Shown: one piece after another, positions 24,435-32,153 of the stretch | Position numbering within the stretch: position 1 is the stretch's first letter | How the letters are laid out: every line of letters begins with the position of its first letter | From: Bacteroidales bacterium | GTDB lineage: Bacteria; Bacteroidota; Bacteroidia; Bacteroidales; UBA12077 | Assembly: GCA_018334675.1 (NCBI GenBank) | Contig: JAGXLL010000024.1 | Coordinates: 1 to 36,598, forward strand | Reading direction: 5' to 3' | DNA length: 36,598 nucleotides | Translations under genes and position numbers: made by a program | Notes under the pieces: model-generated | Told to the model about the DNA's origin: nothing | The model's input: the letters and a program-made list of their open reading frames with translations, nothing else | Databases searched by the model: none

Positions 24435-25319
24435 TTATCTCCTTTTAAACAAATTGACCAGGGGTTTGACATAATCCTCTCCGGTGACAAACGAGGCATA
24501 ATCAACACCAGCCTGCGAAAATGTAGTATGTATATTCCGGTTGGTAGCCTCCCACCATGTGTGATAGGCTTTGCGGATCTTCCTGCTGGAAGTATCAACC
24601 CACGCATACTCGCCGGTTTCGGCATCCTGCATCTTGATCAGGCCTACCGGCGGCAAATCCCGTTCACGCCGATCATACACTTGCAATCCAATCACATCAT
24701 GCTTGTTATTGGCAATGCGGAGGGCTTCTTCATAATTCAGATTATAAGTCCCGGGGTCCTGATCATAGAAGTCGGAAATGATAAAAGCCGTACACCGCTT
24801 CTTGATGGCATTGGTTAGATATTTAAGCGCCTCTGAGATATTGGTGGTGGGATCTTCCGGAGTAAACTCGATTAACTCCCGTATGATCCTCAAAATATGC
24901 TTCCTGCCTTTCTTGGGCGGGATAAACTTCTCAATCCTGCCGCTAAAAAGAATAACCCCGATCTTATCGTTGTTCTGGATGGCCGAGAAGGACAACACAG
25001 CAGCAATCTCTGTGATCAGATTCTTCTTGAGCTGACCATGGGTACCAAAAACCCTGGACTGGCTCACATCTACCAGCAGCATCACGGTCAGCTCCCGCTC
25101 TTCTTCATGGATCTTTATATAAGGGTGATTAAAGCGGGCCGTAACATTCCAATCGATGTTGCGGATGTCATCGCCGTATTGGTACTCCCGCACTTCACTG
25201 AAAGACATGCCCCTGCCTTTAAAGGCACTATGATACTCCCCTGCAAAGATATTACGCGAAAGCCCCCTGGTCTTGATCTCTATTTTCCGTACTTTCTTAA
25301 GTAATTCCGTTGTTTCCAC
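24435..25319 (-). CDS. DUF58 domain protein of the MoxR system
   Basis: The 294-residue cytoplasmic protein shows the DUF58 signature GRGMSFSEVREYQYGDDIRNIDWNVTAR (about residues 35-62), followed by a VWA-like core with DVSQS (about 89-93) as metal-site remnant and FIISDFYDQD near 180. It has no signal peptide or membrane helix. DUF58 proteins regularly follow moxR and are thought to be its partners. Spacing is 8 bases from the upstream small gene and 9 bases from the DUF4381-like gene, so it is clearly inside the operon. Confidence 0.93.
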   Translation of the reverse strand: METTELLKKVRKIEIKTRGLSRNIFAGEYHSAFKGRGMSFSEVREYQYGDDIRNIDWNVTARFNHPYIKIHEEERELTVMLLVDVSQSRVFGTHGQLKKNLITEIAAVLSFSAIQNNDKIGVILFSGRIEKFIPPKKGRKHILRIIRELIEFTPEDPTTNISEALKYLTNAIKKRCTAFIISDFYDQDPGTYNLNYEEALRIANNKHDVIGLQVYDRRERDLPPVGLIKMQDAETGEYAWVDTSSRKIRKAYHTWWEATNRNIHTTFSQAGVDYASFVTGEDYVKPLVNLFKRR

Positions 25320-25327
25320 AAATACTC

Positions 25328-25747
25328 CTACTTTTTAACCCGGGAGGTCCGGATAGTAAAAAACCATTCTCGCTTTTTAAGTTCGATCAGATATTCATAA
25401 TCCTCATCCTGAGAATAATCCCGCCAGGTCAAATCTTTCTGGTACTGATAGTTGTTATTCAATGAATCTTCCATCTGCTTCAACAGGGAATAATCACACA
25501 TAAGCTTGGTATGACTGCATTTTCCATTCTTGAGAATGAAAAGCATGGTCTTGGTTTGATCCATGTTCTCATACTTAAGAAAATGGTGTTTGCCGGTATT
25601 GACCTCTTTGGTGAAAAAGAAATCGGAACCGGACTGCTGCATCATGGTTTTGATCTCATCCACAGTACTACCGATATAGCGCTGGCTCTGGGCTGAGCAA
25701 ACCAAAACAGATGACAAAAGGATAAGGGTGAAAAAGAGCGTCTTCAT
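25328..25747 (-). CDS. Small secreted protein of unknown function between moxR and the DUF58 gene
   Basis: The 139-residue product begins MKTLFFTLILLSSVLVCSAQ, a signal peptide with cleavage likely near SAQ-SQ, so it is exported; the Cys at 17 is followed by SAQ rather than a clean lipobox context. The mature protein is polar and mixed, with two cysteines (CSHTKLMC) and a tyrosine/acid-rich part (YSQDEDYEYLIELKKREW). The frame is open further upstream into moxR, but the signal peptide fixes the ATG at 25747, 40 bases after moxR. I do not recognise the family. Genes normally adjacent in bat operons (moxR then DUF58) are separated here by it, which is the odd feature. Confidence 0.75.
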   Translation of the reverse strand: MKTLFFTLILLSSVLVCSAQSQRYIGSTVDEIKTMMQQSGSDFFFTKEVNTGKHHFLKYENMDQTKTMLFILKNGKCSHTKLMCDYSLLKQMEDSLNNNYQYQKDLTWRDYSQDEDYEYLIELKKREWFFTIRTSRVKK

Positions 25748-25787
25748 GATCCCGGGATTAATGGTTATGGCAAAAAGGCCCTCTTTA

Positions 25788-26783
25788 TTAGGGCACCTCA
25801 ATGGTATTGAGGATTTCAGTGATAATATCCTCACTGGTGATGTTTTCAGCTTCGGCCTCGTAGGATAGACCAATCCGGTGGCGCAACACATCATGACAAA
25901 CAGCTCGCACATCCTCGGGTATAACGTATCCTCTGCGCTTGATGAAAGCATATGCTTTGGAAGCCAGGGCCAAATTGATACTGGCTCTGGGCGATCCCCC
26001 ATAGTTGATCATCCCCCCGAAATGATCCAGTCCGTATTGATCCGGATAACGGGTGGCAAAAACGATGTCCAATATATATTTCTCAATCTTCTCATCAATG
26101 TATACTTCCTTCACAATGCCCCTTGCCCGGAGAATATCATCTGGCTGTACCACCTGATTGGCCGTGGGAAACTCCCTGGCCAGATTCTGGCGTACAATGA
26201 GCTTCTCCTCCTCCAGCTGCGGATAATCGATCACCACCTTCAGCATGAAACGGTCAACCTGTGCCTCAGGTAAAGGATAAGTTCCCTCCTGTTCAATGGG
26301 ATTCTGGGTGGCAAGTACCAAAAATGGCTGGTCAAGCTTAAAGGTCTCTTCCCCAATGGTGATCTGGCGCTCCTGCATCGCCTCCAGCAAAGCACTCTGC
26401 ACCTTGGCGGGAGAACGGTTAATCTCGTCAGCCAGCACAAAATTGGTGAAGATCGGCCCTTTCTTAACCATAAACTCTTCCTTCTGCTGACTGTATATCA
26501 TCGTTCCCAGTAAATCAGCCGGTAACAGGTCGGGAGTGAATTGTATGCGGTTGAAACGTGTATCCACAATACCGGACAAGGTGCTGATGGCCAGTGTCTT
26601 TGCCAGCCCCGGGACGCCCTCCAGCAGTATGTGTCCATCCGAAAGCAACCCCACCAGCAAACTCTCCACCAAATGCTTCTGGCCAACAATGACCTTGTTC
26701 ATCTCCATGTTGATCATATCCACAAAGGAACTCTCATTGCGGATATGCTCATTCAATTCTTTTACATTGACGGTTTGGTCCAT
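25788..26783 (-). CDS. moxR: MoxR-type AAA+ ATPase
   Basis: The 331-residue cytoplasmic ATPase has Walker A GVPGLAKT (56-63) within HILLEGVPGLAKTLAISTLS, Walker B FVLADE (115-120) followed by INRSPAKVQSALLEAMQE, sensor 1 in FLVLATQNPIEQEGTYPLPEAQVDRF and a sensor 2/lid region ending near GGSPRASINLALASKAYA. This is the MoxR subfamily, chaperone-like ATPases that act with VWA and DUF58 proteins. It is the first gene of the minus-strand bat operon (about 9.4 kb), divergent from truA. No exact -7 element is visible upstream; a 34-base AT-rich hairpin lies in the intergenic region. Confidence 0.95.
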   Translation of the reverse strand: MDQTVNVKELNEHIRNESSFVDMINMEMNKVIVGQKHLVESLLVGLLSDGHILLEGVPGLAKTLAISTLSGIVDTRFNRIQFTPDLLPADLLGTMIYSQQKEEFMVKKGPIFTNFVLADEINRSPAKVQSALLEAMQERQITIGEETFKLDQPFLVLATQNPIEQEGTYPLPEAQVDRFMLKVVIDYPQLEEEKLIVRQNLAREFPTANQVVQPDDILRARGIVKEVYIDEKIEKYILDIVFATRYPDQYGLDHFGGMINYGGSPRASINLALASKAYAFIKRRGYVIPEDVRAVCHDVLRHRIGLSYEAEAENITSEDIITEILNTIEVP

Positions 26784-26869
26784 AAACGATTAAAATTTTT
26801 ACCCAAATTAATAATATTTCCTCCAGAAATGAAAGCTTTTTGATCAGCCAATAATAGGCTTTTATTTTG

Positions 26870-26903
26870 TTAATAAATGTTAAAGTAATTTAAGGTTTAT
26901 TAA
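26870..26903. repeat. AT-rich palindrome between moxR and truA
   Basis: TTAATAAA (26870-26877) pairs with TTTATTAA (26896-26903), and inside it TTAAA (26880-26884) pairs with TTTAA (26889-26893) around a GTAA loop, with a two-base mismatch between the arms. It could be a regulator site for the bat operon or truA, or simply an AT-rich chance palindrome. Confidence 0.4.
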
Positions 26904-26956
26904 GCTCAGCGCCTATTCTTTTTCCATGATTCAGTACATTCAGCCAGATATTTTTT

Positions 26957-26964
26957 TAGTTTTG
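26957..26964 (+). promoter_or_regulatory. Candidate -7 element of truA
   Basis: TAGTTTTG matches TAnnTTTG exactly, 15 bases before the truA GTG. No TTG at the -33 distance. The leader would be only about 9 bases. Confidence 0.4.
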
Positions 26965-26979
26965 TCCACAAAAGAATAA

Positions 26980-27738
26980 GTGGAAAACGGCAACCGATAT
27001 TTTGTCAGGATAGCTTTTAAGGGCACCAACTATCATGGTTGGCAGGTTCAGCCCAATGCTACCACTGTTCAGCAGACAGTTACCCAGGCATTGAGCACCG
27101 TTTTACGCGAGGAGCTCCAGGTGATAGGGGCCGGAAGAACAGATACCGGAGTCCATGCCTCTTATTTCTGGGCCCATTTTGATTGCAGCCAAAGCATTGA
27201 AGATCCCGGCAAAATCTCCTTCAGGCTGAACCGCCTGCTGCCGGACGATATCGCCATCTATACCATCCGGCCTGTTCCCTGGAATGCCCACGCCCGTTAT
27301 GATGCAATTTCACGCACTTACCAATATCACATCACCCGGATCAAAGATCCCTTTAAAAGAGAGCTTGCCTATTACCTGTTCCGGGAAGTGGATGTGAAAA
27401 GGATGAATGAGGCCTGCCACATACTCTATCAATATCAGGATTTTTCCAGTTTCAGCAAATCCCGCACCCAGGTGAAAACCAACCTTTGCGACATTTACCG
27501 GGCCGAATGGCAGGAAGCCGGTCATATGCTCATTTTTACCATCCAGGCCAACCGTTTCCTCAGGAATATGGCAAGAGCCATCGTGGGAACCCTGCTTGAA
27601 ATAGGCCAGGGGCGACTCCAACCGGGGGATATGAAACAGATCATTGAAAGCAAAAACCGTTCCCGGGCGGGATATTCCGTGCCGGCCAACGGTTTGTTCC
27701 TTACCAACATACAGTACCCGCCACACCTTGATTTATAA
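26980..27738 (+). CDS. truA: tRNA pseudouridine(38-40) synthase
   Basis: The 252-residue enzyme converts uridines 38-40 of the tRNA anticodon arm to pseudouridine. The start VRIAFKGTNYHGWQVQPN and the catalytic motif GAGRTDTGVHA with nucleophile Asp55 are clear; RTYQYHI, FSSFSKSR and FLRNMARAIVGTLLEIGQG follow in the usual order. Translation must begin at GTG 26980, because a stop codon (TAA) lies directly before it in frame and no ATG occurs before the conserved core. It stands alone between the bat operon and the sensor gene. Confidence 0.95.
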   Translation: MENGNRYFVRIAFKGTNYHGWQVQPNATTVQQTVTQALSTVLREELQVIGAGRTDTGVHASYFWAHFDCSQSIEDPGKISFRLNRLLPDDIAIYTIRPVPWNAHARYDAISRTYQYHITRIKDPFKRELAYYLFREVDVKRMNEACHILYQYQDFSSFSKSRTQVKTNLCDIYRAEWQEAGHMLIFTIQANRFLRNMARAIVGTLLEIGQGRLQPGDMKQIIESKNRSRAGYSVPANGLFLTNIQYPPHLDL

Positions 27739-27822
27739 ACCTTTTGAAAGAAGCCCAAAAAATTCAAACCCTTCTTATAAAAAAATATTTATATTAGCAT
27801 ACCTAATAAAAACGGTTGATAC

Positions 27823-29481
27823 ATGAAAGTAAGATTTTCTATCGGAGCCAAACTGATCCTGGGCATCGGCGCCATCATCGTCGCCATCCTGATTAACAGC
27901 TATCTGATCAACAACTCCCTCGAAAAAAGCCGGAAGATCAATGAACAGATCACGGAGCTCTATGTGCCATCGGCTTCCCACCTGAACGATCTCTACAATC
28001 AGATCAACAGATCCAAGTCGTTGATGAAGACCTGGGTTTTTATCGATAAGAAAAAGAACACCCCTGATAAGATCCGGCTCAGACAATTGCACAGCACAGA
28101 GTTTCCCCAGCTTCATGAGAAGATCCAGAAGCTCAGCAAAGACTGGTCCCCAGAGGAACGCCAAAAATATCAGCAAATCCATACCACCATACAGGATACC
28201 CTTTTCGCCCGTCATCAAAACATCATGGAAAGCCTCAACAATTTCGAGAGCTACAACGATCCCATGCTTCTGTTCGAGATCACTCCCCAGGTGGAATATG
28301 GAGGGGAGATCATGGTGATGACCGATGAAATCCTCAACGAAATCAGCTCACTGAGAAATACCATGCAGGGTAAAGTGGATCAATCCAGGGTTCAGATGAC
28401 CTCGATCTTCAATAAATTTGAACGTTTCATCATCATACTGGGTGTGGCGCTGATCCTGATCTCTTCGATCATTGCCATCATATTAACCCGTACAACCGTT
28501 CAACCCATCAAGCAGGTCAAATCGATCATCACCTCCATGTGCAAGGGTATTTTGCCCAAAGAAAAGCTCAAGACCCGCAATGACGAGATAGGTGACATGT
28601 CGGAGGCCCTGAACGACCTGGTCGACAGCTTCAGGAAGTTCACCAGTTTTGCTAAAGAAATCGGCAGGGGAAATTATAATGTATCCTTTGAGCCTCTCAG
28701 TGAGCAGGATGATCTTGGAAATGCCCTTCTGGAAATGCGTGATAACCTGAAGAATGCTGCCGATGAAGAGGAAAAACGAAAAAAGGAAGATGAACAAAGA
28801 AACTGGGCTTCCCAGGGCATCGCCCGCTTCTCCGAACTGCTTCGCGAGAACAACGACAACCTGCAGGAACTCTCCTATCAAATCATTCAAAACCTGGTTA
28901 AATATACCGAAGCCAATCAAGGCGGGCTTTTCCTGATCAACAGCGAAGATGAGGCAAACCGCTTCATCGAACTGCAGGCCGCTTATGCCTACAGCCGGAG
29001 AAAATACATGGAGAAAAGCATCGAACCGGGGGTAGGCCTCATAGGCCGGGCTGCCCGGGAAGGGGAAACCATCTACATGACCGATATCCCCGAGGATTAC
29101 ATCAACATCACCAGCGGACTGGGAGATGCCAACCCCCGAAGCCTTTTGATCGTACCCCTGAAAAGCAATGAGGAGATACATGGAGTAATCGAAATGGCTT
29201 CTTTCGAGGATTTTGACCAATATCAGATCGATTTCGTGGAAAGGGTGGCTGAAAATATTGCCTCCACCCTCTCTACCGTGAAGATCAACATCCGAACCAA
29301 TGAACTCCTGGAAAAATCACAGCAGCAGGCTGAAGAAATGAAGTCGCAGGAAGAGGAGATGCGGCAAAACATGGAGGAACTGAAGGCTACCCAGGAGGAA
29401 TCAGCCCGCAGGGAGAAAGAACTCAAGGAGAAACTGGAAGATTGTCAGGAAAAACTCAATAAATATAGCGGTAACCAATAA
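27823..29481 (+). CDS. Membrane sensor protein with HAMP and GAF domains, no output domain
   Basis: The 552-residue protein has a first membrane helix (about 7-29), a periplasmic four-helix-bundle-like region (about 30-203, rich in EKSRKINEQITELY-type helices) and a second helix (about 205-227). A HAMP domain follows (about 228-282, starting TTVQPIKQVKSII and ending RNDEIGDMSEALNDLVDSF), then a linker helix and a GAF domain (about 335-492: VKYTEANQGGLFLIN, IEPGVGLIGRAAREGETIYM, LIVPLKSNEEIHGVIEMAS). The end is a Glu/Gln-rich coiled coil (about 495-552). In relatives this coiled coil usually leads to a PAS or kinase domain; here the protein stops. It converges on the SiaC-like gene 5 bases away and may feed into that pathway. 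Confidence 0.9.
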   Translation: MKVRFSIGAKLILGIGAIIVAILINSYLINNSLEKSRKINEQITELYVPSASHLNDLYNQINRSKSLMKTWVFIDKKKNTPDKIRLRQLHSTEFPQLHEKIQKLSKDWSPEERQKYQQIHTTIQDTLFARHQNIMESLNNFESYNDPMLLFEITPQVEYGGEIMVMTDEILNEISSLRNTMQGKVDQSRVQMTSIFNKFERFIIILGVALILISSIIAIILTRTTVQPIKQVKSIITSMCKGILPKEKLKTRNDEIGDMSEALNDLVDSFRKFTSFAKEIGRGNYNVSFEPLSEQDDLGNALLEMRDNLKNAADEEEKRKKEDEQRNWASQGIARFSELLRENNDNLQELSYQIIQNLVKYTEANQGGLFLINSEDEANRFIELQAAYAYSRRKYMEKSIEPGVGLIGRAAREGETIYMTDIPEDYINITSGLGDANPRSLLIVPLKSNEEIHGVIEMASFEDFDQYQIDFVERVAENIASTLSTVKINIRTNELLEKSQQQAEEMKSQEEEMRQNMEELKATQEESARREKELKEKLEDCQEKLNKYSGNQ

Positions 29482-29485
29482 TAAT

Positions 29486-29866
29486 CTACTCTTCTATCTC
29501 CACCACCTGGAAGGGAACCCTCAGCATCGACTGATAATGCTTGCCCAGTTCATAAACGGATTCATCATCCTCTTCGTAATACCAGTTGATCAGGGCCGGA
29601 TGACCTTCCTGATACTTTTCCTCAAGGATCTGAAAGAATTCTAAAATAAACTTAGAAGCCCCGCTGTTGATGTATTCCAGCTGGATGTTCACCTCAGTTT
29701 GATCAAGGGGGGATTTGAAATACGAAAAGACCCAGTCAATGATCCCCGAGAAGAATGTTTCCGGATTCTCCGGGATGGCACGTCCAACGATGTTCAGCAC
29801 CCCGGTTCTGGCATCGAACTTAACACCCGGGGTCTTTAAAGTCTCTTCGATGTATAGATTATCCAT
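29486..29866 (-). CDS. SiaC-like (DUF1987) regulatory phosphoprotein
   Basis: The 126-residue protein starts MDNLYIEETLKTPGVKFDAR and continues TGVLNIVGRAIPENPETFF, the hallmark of DUF1987. The founding member SiaC of Pseudomonas is of the same length; it is phosphorylated by the kinase SiaB, dephosphorylated by the phosphatase SiaA and activates a diguanylate cyclase. The segment EYINSGASKFILEFF (about 64-78) corresponds to the phosphorylated loop; Ser68 or Ser71 are candidate sites. A GTG eight codons upstream is open, but the conserved start is at the ATG 29866. No SiaA-, SiaB- or SiaD-type gene is in the window. The partner is more likely the convergent HAMP-GAF sensor or a kinase elsewhere; this is inference. 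Confidence 0.88.
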   Translation of the reverse strand: MDNLYIEETLKTPGVKFDARTGVLNIVGRAIPENPETFFSGIIDWVFSYFKSPLDQTEVNIQLEYINSGASKFILEFFQILEEKYQEGHPALINWYYEEDDESVYELGKHYQSMLRVPFQVVEIEE

Positions 29867-29870
29867 ATCA

Positions 29871-29878
29871 CAAATATA
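29871..29878 (-). promoter_or_regulatory. Candidate -7 element of the SiaC-like gene
   Basis: The minus strand reads TATATTTG, an exact consensus match, ending 5 bases before the ATG at 29866. If used, the mRNA would have almost no leader. It lies next to the end of the permease remnant; only TTC is found at the -33 distance. Confidence 0.4.
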
Positions 29879-29886
29879 AATAATTT

Positions 29887-30054
29887 TCACTCATATCGAA
29901 GCGATGTGATCGAATCAATCGCAGTAAATAGGCCCACCAGGGTCATTATTCCACAGGCTATAATAAAAACGGTAAGTATCGTACGCAGCTTATTGGACTT
30001 CACCGCGTATAGAGAGATCCGTATGTTTTCCCTGAGTAAAATCACATACTTCAT
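29887..30054 (-). pseudogene. N-terminal remnant of a MacB/FtsX-type ABC transporter permease
   Basis: A 55-codon frame from ATG 30054 to TGA 29887-29889 encodes MKYVILLRENIRISLYAVKS followed by NKLRTILTVFIIACGIMTLV and GLFTAIDSITSLRYE. This is the cytoplasmic start and first membrane helix of a MacB-type permease, whose family pattern is LRENIRIALxSIKSNxLRTxLT and GIMxLVGxxTAIDSI. Full-length proteins have about 400 residues, with a large periplasmic domain and three more helices. None of this is found in the following DNA, where the SiaC-like gene begins at once. The rest was probably lost by deletion; alternatively the piece is kept as a small membrane protein. The 252 bases upstream (30055-30306) show no further coding signal. 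Confidence 0.75.
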
Positions 30055-30306
30055 GGATCCTGGATATTAATGCCTGAAAACAAGACGGGCTGATCATAAA
30101 ATCACAGCCTCTGTTGACTCATCATTTGCCTTTGGCCAGCCCGAGCGACAACTTAAATCAATTCATCATATAATCAACAGGTTATGCTTTTATGCTGTCA
30201 GAACCACCAAATAATGTTGATGTTAAATTTACTATTTTTTAAATTTACATGATGATTTTATATGTGTAAAAAGTTCGATAAATTCTAACTTAAATTTCAT
30301 TTTTTT

Positions 30307-30840
30307 ATGTTTGAGCCAAGCACCGTGTATGCAAAGATCGCCTATGATGCGATTTTGCTGTATCTTAAAACCGGAAAAAAGCTTTTCAAAGAAGAATCAG
30401 AAATCCCCCCGGCATTAAAACTCAACCTTCCTTGCTATGTATCCTTATATAGCGGTAATCAACTCAAGGGATGCATAGGCCATTCCACTCCTGTGCATTC
30501 AAATTTATATAATGAGATCATAGAAAATGCCGTTGCCGCCGCCTTCGAAGACCAAACAAGGGGAACTCTCAAAGAAGAGGAGCTGAACAATATAAGCATT
30601 TCCGTAGACGTTATGTCCGAGCCAAAGCCGGTTAGCGATGTTTCTCAGCTCAAGCCCCACAAGCATGGGCTGATCATAGAAGACAGTCAGGGAAAACGGG
30701 CCCTGCTTTTGCCCAACGCCAATGGCAGTGATTCCATTGAAAATCTGCTGGGCAGAGCCAGGAAGCAGGCAGGTATTGATCCCAATACACCACTGGATCA
30801 ACTTCAGGTATACAGCTTCACAACGACCCGTTATCAATAA
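30307..30840 (+). CDS. amrA: AMMECR1 domain protein (AmmeMemoRadiSam system protein A)
   Basis: The 177-residue soluble protein is an AMMECR1 family member: LNLPCYVSLYSGNQLKGCIGH (about residues 38-58) carries the invariant LKGCIG motif, followed by NAVAAAFEDQTRGTLKEEELNNISISVDVMS and HGLIIEDSQGKRALLLPNA. The human AMMECR1 protein shares this fold, and its biochemical activity is unknown. In bacteria and archaea the family recurs beside a Memo protein and a radical SAM enzyme, both of which follow here. The symbol is the one used for the system in some annotation. The ATG has little ribosome-binding sequence; TAAATTTC at 30291-30298 is a near-match to the -7 element. The gene starts a probable four-gene operon. 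Confidence 0.92.
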   Translation: MFEPSTVYAKIAYDAILLYLKTGKKLFKEESEIPPALKLNLPCYVSLYSGNQLKGCIGHSTPVHSNLYNEIIENAVAAAFEDQTRGTLKEEELNNISISVDVMSEPKPVSDVSQLKPHKHGLIIEDSQGKRALLLPNANGSDSIENLLGRARKQAGIDPNTPLDQLQVYSFTTTRYQ

Positions 30841-30853
30841 AAATGGAGCGTGT

Positions 30854-31123
30854 ATGAAGAATGCACTTGCAATTACCATAAAAGGCAGGGTTCAGGGGGT
30901 AGGCTTTCGCTTCAGTGCCGTACACAAAGCCCAGCAACTGGGTCTGAAAGGATTCGTCAAGAACAGGATGGATGGTTCAGTCTATATTGAAGCCGAAGGA
31001 GAACCCGAACGGCTCAATGAAATGGTGAACTGGTGCTGGCAAGGCCCTCCTTCTGCCAGCGTGGACAACGTCACCAAACAGGAAATACCTGTCAGGGATT
31101 ATAATCGTTTTGGTGTGCAATAA
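30854..31123 (+). CDS. acyP: Acylphosphatase
   Basis: The 89-residue enzyme hydrolyses acyl phosphates such as carbamoyl- or acetyl-phosphate. The active-site loop GRVQGVGFR holds the catalytic Arg19, and Asn37 in GFVKNRMDGSV is the second catalytic residue; size and order match the family exactly. The open frame begins 44 codons earlier inside the preceding gene, but the ATG at 30854, 13 bases after the AMMECR1 stop and preceded by a short purine-rich GGAG, starts the normal protein MKNALAITIK. It lies between AmmeMemoRadiSam protein A and the radical SAM enzyme, an insertion that hints at an acyl-phosphate side product or intermediate. Confidence 0.95.
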   Translation: MKNALAITIKGRVQGVGFRFSAVHKAQQLGLKGFVKNRMDGSVYIEAEGEPERLNEMVNWCWQGPPSASVDNVTKQEIPVRDYNRFGVQ

Positions 31124-31134
31124 AACCCCGTTCT

Positions 31135-32139
31135 ATGAAAGAAGCTCTATTTTATGAATCGTTGGACCAACATCAAGTCAAATGTCATTTATGTCCGCAT
31201 GACTGCATCATAAAACCTGGAAAAAGGGGTATATGCGGGGTCCGCAAAAATGTGGAAGGCAAACTCTATAGCGAAAACTACGGGGTGGTTACGGGTCTGG
31301 GTGTGGACCCGATTGAAAAAAAACCGATCTATCACTTTCATCCGGGCCACAACATATTGTCGGTAGGCAGCATAGGCTGTAATCTGAAATGTTTCTTTTG
31401 CCAGAACTGGGAGATCTCTCAGGTAAGTGATGAAGATCTGCCGGTTCAACCAACCCACAGCCTGGACGACATAGTCAAACTGGCCACAAGCCGCTCGGAT
31501 AACCTTGGAGTGGCTTATACCTATAATGAGCCGGTGATATATTATGAATTCATGCTGGATATGGCCCGTGAAATACAGAAACGAGGTATGAAAAACGTGA
31601 TGGTCACCAATGGCTTCATCCATTCCAAACCCCTGGAAGAACTCATCCCACTGATGGATGCTTTCAGCGTCGACCTGAAAGGCTTTAGCGAAGAATTTTA
31701 TCGCAAGCATACCAAATCCTCGCTGGAGCCTGTTAAGGAAGCCATCCTGCAAATCGGAAGAAGCAACTCTTTCCTCGAGGTGACCAACCTGGTGATCCCC
31801 GGACTCAACGATCAAATCGGAAAGTTCGAGGAGATGCTCCAATGGCTCGTGGAGAACCTGGGCAAAAAGCTCGTACTGCATATCTCCAGGTATTACCCCG
31901 GTTACCATTCCGATATTGAGCCCACCTCGGTCTCCAAACTCAAGGAGTTCTATACCCTGGCCACACAGTACCTGGATTATGTGTACCTGGGAAATGTGAT
32001 GCTCGAGGACGGCAGCAACACCTATTGTGATCAGTGCGGCAAACTGCTGGTCAGAAGGAACGGTTACTATACACGCACCCCCGGACTCGATGAATCCGGA
32101 GCGTGCATTCATTGCGGCAACAAGGTGTTCATAAAATAA
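31135..32139 (+). CDS. amrS: AmmeMemoRadiSam system radical SAM enzyme
   Basis: The 334-residue enzyme has the radical SAM [4Fe-4S] motif C82-x3-C86-x2-C89 in IGCNLKCFFCQNWEIS. An N-terminal cysteine cluster (C17, C20, C24, C34 in CHLCPHDCIIKPGKRGICG) and a C-terminal zinc-ribbon-like pair (YCDQCGK and CIHCGNK) may bind extra metal. The glycine-radical-activase-like core includes VAYTYNEPVIYYEF, VMVTNGFIHSKPL and FSVDLKGFSEEFYRK. This is the third family of the system, related to pyruvate-formate-lyase activating enzymes; its substrate is not known. The gene starts 11 bases after the acylphosphatase stop and is followed after 14 bases by the Memo gene. Confidence 0.95.
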   Translation: MKEALFYESLDQHQVKCHLCPHDCIIKPGKRGICGVRKNVEGKLYSENYGVVTGLGVDPIEKKPIYHFHPGHNILSVGSIGCNLKCFFCQNWEISQVSDEDLPVQPTHSLDDIVKLATSRSDNLGVAYTYNEPVIYYEFMLDMAREIQKRGMKNVMVTNGFIHSKPLEELIPLMDAFSVDLKGFSEEFYRKHTKSSLEPVKEAILQIGRSNSFLEVTNLVIPGLNDQIGKFEEMLQWLVENLGKKLVLHISRYYPGYHSDIEPTSVSKLKEFYTLATQYLDYVYLGNVMLEDGSNTYCDQCGKLLVRRNGYYTRTPGLDESGACIHCGNKVFIK

Positions 32140-32153
32140 ACCCATCGTTAACC

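Noticed and set aside
27790-27806. TATATTAGCATACCTAA nearly identical (16 of 17) to 1788-1804 before the thioredoxin-fold gene
   Set aside because: Both lie near gene starts, but a match of this length is expected a few times by chance in a window of this size and the second copy lacks the full -7 consensus.
29868-30306. Complete ABC transporter gene upstream of the AMMECR1 gene
   Set aside because: Only the first 55 codons of a MacB-type permease are present. No ATPase or periplasmic domain follows in any frame.
30722-30853. Longer N-terminus of the acylphosphatase
   Set aside because: The extension runs through the AMMECR1 gene and precedes a normal acylphosphatase start at 30854.
31189-32145. 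318-codon minus-strand frame opposite the radical SAM gene
   Set aside because: It mirrors the radical SAM gene, whose protein has all family motifs. The antisense product has no recognisable domain, and long antisense frames are common in such codon usage.
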